From positions 1-10,103 of the forward strand of contig JAJYNV010000424.1 in NCBI GenBank assembly GCA_021786135.1: a stretch of 10,103 nt of DNA. The letters are read 5' to 3'. The notes beneath the pieces were generated by a model. The model searched no databases. It was given only the letters and a program-made list of their open reading frames with translations, and had not been told where the DNA came from. A program made the translations under genes and the position numbers. The DNA comes from Bacillota bacterium. GTDB lineage: Bacteria > Bacillota > Sulfobacillia > JAJZYS01 > JAJYTV01. Below, one piece after another: positions 1 through 6,899 of the stretch; the first letter of the stretch is position 1, and each line of letters opens with the position of its first letter.

Positions 1-402
1 AACTACTGGCCGCTCGAAGACAACGCCAGCGGCAACTGGAACATCGCCTGGACCGACTGGTTCCAGGACTACCCCGACGCGCAGGACTTCCTGTTCAACC
101 TGCTCTCCAAGGATGCCTTCGGAGCCACCAACGTCGGTAATTGGACCAACCCGACGTTCGAGAGCCTGGTCTCCCAGGCGGACGCGCTCCCGGCGAACCA
201 GAAGTCGCAGCGCGTTCTCGACTACCAGAAGGCTGAGTCCATCGCCGTCAGCCAGGCGTCCTGGGGTTTCCTGTACAACGAGTGGAACGACGCTCTGATC
301 CAGCCGTGGGTAAAGCCGCAGGGCACCTTCAAGGACCTGATGATCTACCTGCACCCGGTCAAGACGCCGCAGTTCCAGTACATGACGGTCGCACCGCACT
401 GA
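1..402 (+). CDS. ABC transporter solute-binding protein, family 5 (partial, C-terminal 133 residues)
   Basis: This is the 3' end of a gene that begins before the window; frame 1 is open from base 1 to a TGA at 400-402. The visible 133 residues look like the C-terminal lobe of a family-5 extracytoplasmic solute-binding protein (peptide/nickel/oligosaccharide class). The tell-tale stretch is WTDWFQDYPDAQDFL near the start, followed by an NWTNPTFESLVSQA segment, which matches the 'DYPDP..FL...NW.NPEFD.L...A' pattern of this family, and then a helix with repeated Gln/Ala and an aromatic-rich tail. Such proteins capture a ligand outside the membrane and deliver it to a DppB/DppC permease pair. The permease gene 74 bp downstream on the same strand supports this. 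The ligand cannot be read from this fragment: members bind di- and oligopeptides, nickel, or oligosaccharides. The signal peptide and most of the binding site lie outside the window. Confidence 0.85.
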   Translation, partial: NYWPLEDNASGNWNIAWTDWFQDYPDAQDFLFNLLSKDAFGATNVGNWTNPTFESLVSQADALPANQKSQRVLDYQKAESIAVSQASWGFLYNEWNDALIQPWVKPQGTFKDLMIYLHPVKTPQFQYMTVAPH

Positions 403-414
403 GTTGAACCTAAC

Positions 415-443
415 TCCGGGGCCGGCCCCTGGCCGGCCCCGGA
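415..443 (+). repeat. GC-rich intercistronic hairpin between binding-protein and permease genes
   Basis: A perfect inverted repeat (arms TCCGGGGCCGG at 415-425 and CCGGCCCCGGA at 433-443) lies 12 bp after the binding-protein stop. Two more C-G pairs can close the loop, giving up to 13 bp with a CCT triloop. No T-run follows (next bases are AACTTCGG), so it is not a classical intrinsic terminator. By analogy with other binding-protein operons, it could stabilise the upstream mRNA 3' end and reduce read-through, giving more binding protein than permease. The structure is seen directly; the role is inferred. Confidence 0.75.
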
Positions 444-465
444 AACTTCGGCAAACGAAAGCTTG

Positions 466-470
466 GGTGA
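466..470 (+). promoter_or_regulatory. Ribosome binding site deciding the TTG start of the permease gene
   Basis: GGTGA lies 6 nt upstream of TTG at 477. An in-frame TGA at 468-470 rules out any earlier start, so TTG is the first possible start in this frame and it keeps the expected N-terminal MGSYLVRR motif. Confidence 0.6.
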
Positions 471-476
471 TACACG

Positions 477-1394
477 TTGGGTTCCTACCTCGTTCGGCGC
501 GCGCTCTGGACGATCGTCACCATTTGGGCGATCCTGACGGTGACCTACTTCATCGCTTATCTGGTCCCGTCGGATCCAGCGCGCCTGATCGCGGGGCAGC
601 ACGCGAGCGCGGCGACCCTGGCTTCGATCCGCCGCGCGCTGGGACTATACCATCCGCTCTGGTATCGCTACCTCGTTTTTGCGAACCAGTTCATCCACGG
701 CAACCTCGGCTACGATTACATCATGCGCCGTACCGTGGCGGGCATGGTGCTGCAAGCGGCGCCCTACACCTTGTATCTCGCCGTCGTGGCAGTTGCGTTT
801 GAACTTCTTATCGGCATTCCAATCGGCATCGTTGCCGCTGTCAAACGGTATTCCTTCTGGGACAACTTCCTGCGCTTCCTCTCGATCCTCGGCATCTCGA
901 TGCCTACGTACTGGGTAGGATCGATGCTGTTGCTATTGGTGGGCTTCAAGCTGGGCTGGCTCCCGCTCGGTGGCGTATCTCCAGCCGGCGTTATCCTGCC
1001 TGCCCTTTCGGTCGGCATTACGGGCAGCGCTTTCTACGCCCGCATCCTGCGATCGGCGACACTCGAGACGATGCGCATGGATTACGTGCGTACGGCACGC
1101 GCCAAGGGAGCGAAGGAGTCGCTTGTGCTCTTCAAGCACACCATCCGCAACTCGCTCATTCCGGTCGTTACGTATCTCGGGCTGGACCTTGGGGCCCTGC
1201 TCGGCGGTCTCATCGTGACCGAGTACATCTTCAACTGGAGCGGTCTTGGCTTCCTCTTGAACCAGGCCATCGGCCAGGACGACGGTGCATTGATCATGGG
1301 TGTGACACTCTTTTCAGCGAGCGCCATCGTGATCATGAACTTCGTGGTCGACATCGTCTACGCGTTCCTTGACCCTCGCGTTTCGTACAGTTGA
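477..1394 (+). CDS. DppB-type ABC transporter permease (peptide/nickel/oligosaccharide importer)
   Basis: A 305-residue integral membrane protein, a normal length for DppB/OppB permeases. The N-terminus (YLVRRALWTIVTIWAILTVTYF) is the family's first membrane helix after a short basic start. It is followed by a periplasmic stretch with LVPSDPAR (29-36) and the 'LGLYHPLWYRY' segment (55-65) typical of DppB. About six membrane helices can be read in total. The cytoplasmic EAA-type loop that docks on the ATPase is at about 202-225 (DYVRTARAKGAKESLVLFKH), and the protein ends with the family's 'LDPRV' tail. It would pair with a DppC-type subunit and two ATPases to import what the upstream binding protein delivers. 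The start is TTG with GGTGA 6 nt upstream. An intrinsic terminator 12 bp after the stop makes it the last gene of its operon; no DppC, DppD or DppF follows, so these must lie upstream or elsewhere. Confidence 0.93.
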   Translation: MGSYLVRRALWTIVTIWAILTVTYFIAYLVPSDPARLIAGQHASAATLASIRRALGLYHPLWYRYLVFANQFIHGNLGYDYIMRRTVAGMVLQAAPYTLYLAVVAVAFELLIGIPIGIVAAVKRYSFWDNFLRFLSILGISMPTYWVGSMLLLLVGFKLGWLPLGGVSPAGVILPALSVGITGSAFYARILRSATLETMRMDYVRTARAKGAKESLVLFKHTIRNSLIPVVTYLGLDLGALLGGLIVTEYIFNWSGLGFLLNQAIGQDDGALIMGVTLFSASAIVIMNFVVDIVYAFLDPRVSYS

Positions 1395-1405
1395 AATCTG
1401 CGCAC

Positions 1406-1448
1406 TGCCAAGGGAGCCGATCACAACGATCGGTTCCCTTGGCATTTT
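1406..1448 (+). terminator. Intrinsic terminator closing the transporter operon
   Basis: A 17-bp stem (TGCCAAGGGAGCCGATC at 1406-1422 with GATCGGTTCCCTTGGCA at 1428-1444) has one G-T wobble, a 5-nt ACAAC loop and TTTT at 1445-1448. It starts 12 bp after the permease stop. The T-run is short, but the stem is long and GC-rich. Confidence 0.88.
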
Positions 1449-1656
1449 AGGCAGAGGAAGAGAACGGGCTATGCCGCACCTCCCGGAGGCGAACGGCTAC
1501 TTCCCCACTGCTGCCTGCGCGCGCGCAGGTTCGTTCGACGCGGGGACCACTGGGTTGTGCTCGTGTGGTCCGGGCAGGCTGAAGACAACACACTCCCCTA
1601 GCCTGTTCCCGGCGGGAGAGGTGGGACGACGCCATGCCTCCACTATGAGCGCGCCT
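1449..1656 (+). other. Non-coding leader upstream of the GH76 gene, with several short inverted repeats
   Basis: No convincing gene is present between the terminator and the GH76 ribosome site. I see four candidate structures: CCTCC-C-GGAGG at 1479-1489; the perfect 16-nt palindrome CCTGCGCGCGCGCAGG at 1514-1529; arms GGACCAC (1544-1550) and GTGGTCC (1565-1571) around a 14-nt loop; and TCCC-GGC-GGGA at 1607-1617. The promoter for the GH76 gene must lie here, because the operon before it is terminated, but I could not identify convincing -35 and -10 boxes. I compared it by eye with cobalamin, cyclic-di-GMP and cyclic-di-AMP riboswitch consensus motifs and recognised none. Confidence 0.4.
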
Positions 1657-1662
1657 GGAGGT
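1657..1662 (+). promoter_or_regulatory. Ribosome binding site for the GH76 gene (GTG start)
   Basis: GGAGGT ends 4 nt before GTG at 1667. The nearby ATG at 1665 is in another frame, so this site together with the signal-peptide-like N-terminus supports the GTG start. Confidence 0.7.
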
Positions 1663-1666
1663 AGAT

Positions 1667-2902
1667 GTGTCCAGAAGTCCGTTTCCGAGGTTGCTCGCAG
1701 CGATTGTGGCCGGTCTTCTCCTGACTGTATTGGTTGTACGCGGCAGCGGCACCACGCGCTCCGCGGCGGCGAATGCCATGGGTCTCGAGTCTGCCCACCA
1801 AGCTGCGAAGGCCATGCTGGCCTGGTACTACCGACCGGACGAAGGCCTCCTGACGAGTTACGCGCCCTCGGACCGGGCGCCGTATGCGTTGCTCTGGGGG
1901 TACTCGTGGGGCCTGCAGGCGATCGAAAGTGTCGCGGCACTCCCCGGCGGCACCCGTTACCTGCCGCTGGTGCGCAGGCTGGCGGATGACCTCGATCGCT
2001 ACTGGGACGGCAAGGCTCGCGTCCCGGCTTACGCTCCTACCATCGATCCTGGCGCCTATGCCATCAAGTTCTACGATGACAACGCCTGGGCAGGGCTCGA
2101 CCTGCTCCAGGCGTTCGAACTGACAGCCGATGCCCGCTACCTGCGAGAGGCCGAGGTAGTGTTCAGCTACCTCAAAACTGGTTGGGACGCACGTCGTGGC
2201 GGTATCTACTGGAATGATGCGCGAGACACCCGGAATACCGCCGCCACGGCACCCACAGCTGAGCTTGCGGCCGGCCTCTATCTCGCTACGGGTCGTCAGG
2301 ACTACCTCGCCTGGGCCAAGAAGATCTTCACCTGGGAAGTCCGGTATCTTGTCGATCAACGCAGCGGGCAGGTCTGGGGGAACGTGGACGCGGACGGCAA
2401 CGTATCGGCGACGGACTGGACCTACAATCAAGGCACCGTCATCGGTGCTGCGGTCCTCCTGTACCGGATCACCCAGGACCGTTCGTACCTCCTACAGGCG
2501 CGCAAGACGGAAGGCTTTGTTCTGCGCAACCTGGTCAGACCAGATGGAACCATCGTCCCGCCTGCAGAGTTCGGAGGCGTCCTCGCGGACAATCTCCGTC
2601 TCCTCTATGAGGAGACGGGCGATCCGGTCATCGCAAGGGTGGTGGCTGCGAGTTCGCGCTCGGCGCTCCTGCACGCGCGCAACGGCGACAACCTCTATGC
2701 AAACGACTGGGATGGTCCCCCGGCCGACAGCGATGGTCTACCTCTGCTCACGCAAAGCGGCGCCGTACGTCTGCTTGCGGTGCGTGCGGCTATCGGCGGT
2801 GGGTCGAGCTGGGAGCTTGCGTTCGGCGGCGTCAGGTTGCCCGCGGCCCCGGTGCAGCGTCGGGCGGCAGGATTCCAGAAGACGAGACTGCGGCGCCTCT
2901 AG
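1667..2902 (+). CDS. Secreted glycoside hydrolase family 76 protein (alpha-1,6-mannanase type)
   Basis: A 411-residue protein with a basic start (MSRSPFPR), a hydrophobic core at about 9-25 and an Ala-rich region (RSAAANA, 31-37) that looks like a signal peptide with its cleavage site, so it is probably exported. The rest is an alpha/alpha-barrel-like sequence of GH76 type. The KFYDDNAWAGLDLL segment carries the adjacent aspartate pair (Asp137-Asp138) that serves as catalytic nucleophile and acid/base in characterised GH76 endo-alpha-1,6-mannanases. GGIYWNDARDTRN (178-190) and DWTYNQGTVIGAAVLLYRIT (250-269) match other conserved GH76 blocks. The expected activity is cleavage of alpha-1,6-mannan backbones such as fungal cell-wall mannan or actinobacterial glycoconjugates, but the substrate is inferred from family only. 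No carbohydrate-binding module or anchor is seen. It lies alone between a terminator and a convergent amidase gene, whose stop codon directly abuts its own. Confidence 0.88.
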   Translation: MSRSPFPRLLAAIVAGLLLTVLVVRGSGTTRSAAANAMGLESAHQAAKAMLAWYYRPDEGLLTSYAPSDRAPYALLWGYSWGLQAIESVAALPGGTRYLPLVRRLADDLDRYWDGKARVPAYAPTIDPGAYAIKFYDDNAWAGLDLLQAFELTADARYLREAEVVFSYLKTGWDARRGGIYWNDARDTRNTAATAPTAELAAGLYLATGRQDYLAWAKKIFTWEVRYLVDQRSGQVWGNVDADGNVSATDWTYNQGTVIGAAVLLYRITQDRSYLLQARKTEGFVLRNLVRPDGTIVPPAEFGGVLADNLRLLYEETGDPVIARVVAASSRSALLHARNGDNLYANDWDGPPADSDGLPLLTQSGAVRLLAVRAAIGGGSSWELAFGGVRLPAAPVQRRAAGFQKTRLRRL

Positions 2903-4360
2903 CTACGCCGGGCTGTGGTGGCGCAAAGGCATCCTCGCCCGCGCGCCGGTCCCTTGTTCGTACGCGTAGGCGAATTGTACCAGCTGCGCTTCCGCGAAGG
3001 CGGTGCCGCAGAAGGTGAGGGCGAACGGCTCGCCCTGGCTCGTCGTGCCCGCCGGCACGCAGATCGACGGATAGCCGGCACGAGCAGCGATGTCGGCACC
3101 GTAATTGTTGGGGAAGAGGAGAGCGTCGAGGTTGTGCGCGCTGAGGGTGTGGTCGATGCCTTCCTGGCGAGCCCAGATCAGGTCGCGACGCCGGGCCCTG
3201 AGATAGGCGGGATCGGCGAGCGTGCCGCTCGTGGCTTCGGCCTGGAGCAGCAAGGTCTGGCCGTAGCGCAGGAGTAGCCGGCGGTTGCGCTCGTTGAAGA
3301 AGATCAATTCACGCAGGCTGTGCACCGGTACGTCTGACCCCGTGTGGCCAAGATAGGCGTTCAGGTCCGCCTTGAATTCGTAGAACAGCACCTCGTCTCC
3401 CCACTCCCGGCCGGCGGAGGGGATGGGAGCCGGATCCACCAGAGTGGCGCCAAGTTGTCGCAGTTCATCCAGCGCAACCTCGAATCCGGCGGCGAGCGGC
3501 TCCGGAAGATCGACCAGGTAGTTCCGCGGGACGCCCAATCTGGCCCCCTTGAGGGCGTCGGGACGCAGGTCGTCCGGCAGAGGCAGAGGGTGCGAATGGC
3601 CGAGGCAGGTGATCGGATCGTGGCGGTCTCCGCCCGTCAGCGCACGCAGAAGGGTGAGGGCATCTCGCACCGTGCGGGCGATCGGGCCGGCCGTGTCCTG
3701 ACTGTGCGCGATGGGAATGACGCCCTGGCGGCTGACGTAGCCCAGAGTCGGCTTGATGCCCACGACTCCCTGCTGGCTGGCAGGGCTCAAAATGGATCCC
3801 GACGTCTCGGTGCCCACGGCCAGAGGAGTCAGTTCGCCCGACACGGCCGAGGCGGAGCCGGAACTGGAACCTCCCGCGTCGAACGGACCACAGGCGTTGA
3901 GCACCTGCCCGCCGCGTGAGGAGTAGCCATTCGGCATGCCTTCCGTCATGAAGTTGGCCCACTCGGTCATCCCCGCCTTGCCGAGAATGACGGCGCCGGC
4001 CCGACGCAGACGCCGCACGAGATGGGCGTCTCGGGCTGCATAGTGTGCCGCGAGGGCCAGGGAGCCCGCACTTGTGTGCATGTGATCCCCGGTATCGATG
4101 TTGTCCTTCAGGATGACAGGAACGCCATGCAGGGGCCCGCGCACGCGGCCAGACTTGCGCTCCTCGTCCAGAACGGCTGCGATGGCCGGTGCATCCGGAT
4201 TGATCTCCATGATCGCGTTGAGACCCTGCGGCCCGCCGTTGCGCTCCGCAATCGAATCAAGACAGATATAGACGATTTCCTGCGAGCTCAGGCTGCCATC
4301 CCGCATCAGGGACTGCAGGTTCTCGAGGGTCACTTCGGCCGGGAGATGGTCGATCGGCAT
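2903..4360 (-). CDS. Amidase signature family hydrolase
   Basis: A 485-residue enzyme of usual length for the amidase signature family (GatA, fatty-acid amide hydrolase and bacterial amidases). The Ser-cisSer-Lys triad can be read: Lys85 in PVILKDNI, cis-Ser165 in GGSSSGSA and nucleophile Ser189 in GTETSGSIL. The 24-residue spacing of the two serines equals that in known members. These enzymes hydrolyse amide bonds. No signal peptide is visible, so it is probably cytoplasmic. No gatB or gatC neighbours are present, and the sequence resembles stand-alone amidases more than a tRNA amidotransferase subunit; the substrate is unknown. The ATG start has AGGAGGT (4367-4373 on the opposite strand) 6 nt upstream. 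The gene follows the GGDEF gene by 24 bp and is probably co-transcribed with it. Its TAG stop touches the TAG stop of the convergent GH76 gene. Confidence 0.93.
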   Translation of the reverse strand: MPIDHLPAEVTLENLQSLMRDGSLSSQEIVYICLDSIAERNGGPQGLNAIMEINPDAPAIAAVLDEERKSGRVRGPLHGVPVILKDNIDTGDHMHTSAGSLALAAHYAARDAHLVRRLRRAGAVILGKAGMTEWANFMTEGMPNGYSSRGGQVLNACGPFDAGGSSSGSASAVSGELTPLAVGTETSGSILSPASQQGVVGIKPTLGYVSRQGVIPIAHSQDTAGPIARTVRDALTLLRALTGGDRHDPITCLGHSHPLPLPDDLRPDALKGARLGVPRNYLVDLPEPLAAGFEVALDELRQLGATLVDPAPIPSAGREWGDEVLFYEFKADLNAYLGHTGSDVPVHSLRELIFFNERNRRLLLRYGQTLLLQAEATSGTLADPAYLRARRRDLIWARQEGIDHTLSAHNLDALLFPNNYGADIAARAGYPSICVPAGTTSQGEPFALTFCGTAFAEAQLVQFAYAYEQGTGARARMPLRHHSPA

Positions 4361-4366
4361 GTCGTT

Positions 4367-4373
4367 ACCTCCT
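4367..4373 (-). promoter_or_regulatory. Strong Shine-Dalgarno site of the amidase gene
   Basis: AGGAGGT read on the minus strand, 6 nt before the ATG at 4360. It sits in the 24-bp gap after the GGDEF stop, which fits independent strong initiation within an operon. Confidence 0.8.
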
Positions 4374-4384
4374 GCGACAACGTC

Positions 4385-4399
4385 TCACATGCCATGTGA
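4385..4399. repeat. Perfect 7-bp inverted repeat over the GGDEF stop codon
   Basis: TCACATG (4385-4391) and CATGTGA (4393-4399) are perfect reverse complements around a single C. It overlaps the last codons and the TGA stop of the GGDEF gene and lies 24 bp before the amidase start. It could be a small operator-like site or a coincidence; the codons SHGM-stop already dictate most of it. Confidence 0.4.
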
Positions 4400-6742
4400 A
4401 GCATCCGGCGAGAGGCTCCTCCCCAGGCGCTTCGCCATGATCACCCTTTCGTCGGCGGCGCGCACGAGACCTTCGATGCTGTCACCGTCTTCCGGTGCAG
4501 AGGCGACTCCGACACGGGCGCCCACGTACACTTCCCTGCTCTGCCGCAGGAGTACAGGTGCCTTGCGCACGGCGTCAAGGTAACGACCGGCGGCCTGCAG
4601 GGATTGCGACAGGTCGGCGTGGGTCAGGAGGATGCAGAATTCGTCGCCGCCCCAGCGGAAGACCGTGTCACCATCACGCCGCACAGCGTTGAGGGCTCCG
4701 GCGACCGCAATCAGAGCTTCGTCTCCGCTCAGGTGACCATACTGGTCGTTGATCGCCTTGAAGCCCTGCAGGTCCATGATGACCAGCGAGAGCGGCTGCT
4801 GATAACGCTTGGCTTCCGCCCAGGCGGTGCTCATGCGCTCATCGAAGTCCCTGCGGTTGCCGAGCCCCGTGAGCGCATCCGTACGTGCTGCGACGCGCAG
4901 CGCACTGAGGTGCCTGCCTTGTGCCAGAAGCACCGCGAGCTGAAGTCCGAACATGCCCGACAGCGACAGTGCCTCCTGGGAAAAGGCTTCCGCCTGCGTG
5001 AGGTTGTCGACGCTGAGGAGTCCGATGAGCTCTCCGTGCAGCACCAGGGGGACGCAAATGCAGGATGGGGCCTCCGTTTCGCCCTCCACATGCCTCCCTA
5101 GGCTGTCGCCACGCCCGCTGATACGCGGCAGTCCCTGCAGGAAGCTGCTGGCGTCGCCACCGTAGTGGCCGACGGCATCCTCGATGCTCTGAGGCTCCCA
5201 ATATCTAGTCGGGCCGGCATCGTCATAACCTGCGGCCGCCTCCAGTTCCAGGTATGAGCCGCTGGCAAGCCAGAGGGTGGCGGCGTCGGCTCCTGGAATG
5301 AGCCGGAGCGCTGCCTCGATGGCCTGGCGGCTGAGCTCATGGATGTCGCCGATGGTACCCAAGGCGTGGAGGGCCGCCAGAAGCTCCGTCAGGCGGGATG
5401 TGGCGAGAATACCCTGGAGTGCGAGGTGAAGCCGGTCCGCAGCTCGCTGCAGAGCGTGCCGGGTGCTTTCGGTGAACGAGGTCGGGGTGCGGTAGAAGAG
5501 TAGTTCCAGAACAGCTTCGGGCCGCCCGTCGGGTTCAAGCAGCGGCAGGATGACGAACGACTGGAGTCCCGACTCCAGCTGGCGCGCGGGGGCATAGGGC
5601 GATGTCAACGCAGAGGCCACCCAGAGTGGCTGACGCGGCATATGACTGCGGAAGCTGATCTGAAAGGGAGAAGGCAGTTGCGGCGGGCTGAAGCCCCTCA
5701 CGCTGCGGTGTGCCAAAAGGTGCGGCGACGTTCCACCGGGCAACCAGATGGAACCCGAATCCGCCGACGTGAACGGCAGCAGCAGTTGAAGGGCGCGTTG
5801 GCCCACGGATTGCGGCGTACCGGGCTGTGTGATCTGCCGCGAGAAGTCCAGCAGGAAGTTTTGCAGGCGCGATGTCTCCTGGGAGGCCGTGAGACGGCCG
5901 AGTCGCCAGACGGCGTCACCCACGGCCCGTGCCAGGGCTGCCAAGGTTTCAAGCTCGTCCGGGAGGAAGGCACCGGGACTCGCGCGTTCGATGTTGAGCA
6001 CGGCAGCGACGCGGTCGCCTGCGACGATAGGCAGCGCGACTTCGCTGTGCGTCGCGGCGATGCCGACGCCCTGCACGAAGTCGGGGTCCGCCCCGGTGTC
6101 CGGAACATGTTGGATCGACCGCGTGCTCAGGGCTCTGCCCGTGATCGACTTGAGCGGCAAGGTCACGCCCGGCGGCGGCGTCCAGCCAAGGGTGCACTGG
6201 ACCAGCAGGCGCTGTCCGTCCGGACTTGGCACGAGCACGTCGGCGTGCGTGAAGCCGAGGATCTCCTGCAGGAGCATGGGCAATTCGCGGTATATGGAAT
6301 CTGCCGATTCGAGTTCTGGCAGACGCAAAAGAGCCTGCGCGAGGAGGCGGGCGCGGAGCGCGGCTCGCTGCGCCGAACTTCGCACACGTCGGAAACGGAA
6401 TCCTATGGCGCTTCCCACCGCGACTGCCGCGAGAGGGATGAGGACCAGGGCGACAGCCTGGCTCGGCGCGGAAGGCTTCTGTTCGAATAGGGCGACCAGG
6501 ACGACGACGACGGCTACGATGGGTCCGAAGGGCGGACCGAAGTCGAGACCGATGACCATGAGCAGGATGGCGAGCACCGGCAAGAGCCAGTGCACAGGCA
6601 GGCCAGTCAGCGGCAAGACGCCAGTCAACACCAACCAGACCGCACCTCTCACGGTGCGGCGGAGCGGGCCAACATCGAGCCAGCCGGAATCGCCGGAGGA
6701 CGCTGCGGGCTTCCGCAGACCCGCCGCCCCCCACTCCGCCAA
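4385..6742 (-). CDS. Membrane-anchored diguanylate cyclase with three GAF-like domains (GGDEF protein)
   Basis: A 785-residue sensor-cyclase. Residues about 31-115 hold four compact hydrophobic segments with very short loops. A basic linker (RFRRVRSSAQRAALRAR) leads to GAF-like domains at about 145-280, 310-445 (the most divergent) and 465-608. The C-terminal GGDEF domain (about 618-775) makes cyclic di-GMP from two GTP. It has the TDALTGLGNRRDF entry motif (621-633), metal-binding Asp657, Phe661-Lys662, the GHLSGDEAL block and an intact GGDEF at 698-702. An RxxD inhibitory site (Arg689-Asp692) lies exactly five residues before it, so activity and product feedback are both predicted. The second Asp of the usual DxDxFK is Gln659. 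No EAL domain is present. The TTG start has GAGAGG 8 nt upstream; an alternative GTG at residue 32 would remove the polar N-terminus but keep the helices. It heads a two-gene unit with the amidase. The signals sensed by the GAF domains are unknown. Confidence 0.92.
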   Translation of the reverse strand: MAEWGAAGLRKPAASSGDSGWLDVGPLRRTVRGAVWLVLTGVLPLTGLPVHWLLPVLAILLMVIGLDFGPPFGPIVAVVVVLVALFEQKPSAPSQAVALVLIPLAAVAVGSAIGFRFRRVRSSAQRAALRARLLAQALLRLPELESADSIYRELPMLLQEILGFTHADVLVPSPDGQRLLVQCTLGWTPPPGVTLPLKSITGRALSTRSIQHVPDTGADPDFVQGVGIAATHSEVALPIVAGDRVAAVLNIERASPGAFLPDELETLAALARAVGDAVWRLGRLTASQETSRLQNFLLDFSRQITQPGTPQSVGQRALQLLLPFTSADSGSIWLPGGTSPHLLAHRSVRGFSPPQLPSPFQISFRSHMPRQPLWVASALTSPYAPARQLESGLQSFVILPLLEPDGRPEAVLELLFYRTPTSFTESTRHALQRAADRLHLALQGILATSRLTELLAALHALGTIGDIHELSRQAIEAALRLIPGADAATLWLASGSYLELEAAAGYDDAGPTRYWEPQSIEDAVGHYGGDASSFLQGLPRISGRGDSLGRHVEGETEAPSCICVPLVLHGELIGLLSVDNLTQAEAFSQEALSLSGMFGLQLAVLLAQGRHLSALRVAARTDALTGLGNRRDFDERMSTAWAEAKRYQQPLSLVIMDLQGFKAINDQYGHLSGDEALIAVAGALNAVRRDGDTVFRWGGDEFCILLTHADLSQSLQAAGRYLDAVRKAPVLLRQSREVYVGARVGVASAPEDGDSIEGLVRAADERVIMAKRLGRSLSPDASHGM

Positions 6743-6899
6743 ATGTCTCGCCTCTCACAGGGAAGATTGTCGATTGCAAAGGTACAAGATTCCAGGAAGC
6801 GATTTCGTCATCAGCCGGGACGTTCCCTGCTTATCCTCTTGGCAGGACTCGAAGGCATGTCTGGCGGAACTCACTTCGGACATCTTTGGAGGTGCAAGC
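6743..6899. promoter_or_regulatory. Divergent intergenic region between GGDEF and thioesterase genes
   Basis: The 157 bp must hold promoters for both directions, because each gene begins its unit here. Shine-Dalgarno sites mark both ends: GAGAGG on the minus strand (6751-6756) 8 nt before the TTG of the GGDEF gene, and GGAGGT on the plus strand (6888-6893) 6 nt before the ATG of the thioesterase. I could not assign -35/-10 boxes with confidence and saw no riboswitch or strong hairpin. Confidence 0.5.

Noticed and set aside
404..802. A 132-codon plus-strand open frame over the hairpin and permease 5' end
   Set aside because: It overlaps the DppB-like coding sequence in another frame and has Pro/Arg-rich composition without a domain.
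1449..1656. Possible cobalamin, cyclic-di-GMP or cyclic-di-AMP riboswitch before the GH76 gene
   Set aside because: Hairpins are present, but the conserved core sequences of these classes were not found by eye; kept only as an unassigned structured leader.
1643..2431. A 262-codon minus-strand open frame opposite the GH76 gene
   Set aside because: It lies opposite conserved GH76 blocks including the catalytic aspartates and shows no family resemblance.
5642..6490. A 282-codon plus-strand open frame opposite the GGDEF gene
   Set aside because: It is fully inside the well-supported GAF/GGDEF coding region on the other strand, and its translation is Arg/Gly-rich with no recognisable motif.
5829..6899. 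Upstream extension of the thioesterase frame to 5829
   Set aside because: The extension lies antisense to the GGDEF gene and is Arg/Ser-rich; the Shine-Dalgarno site at 6888-6893 and family similarity place the start at 6900.
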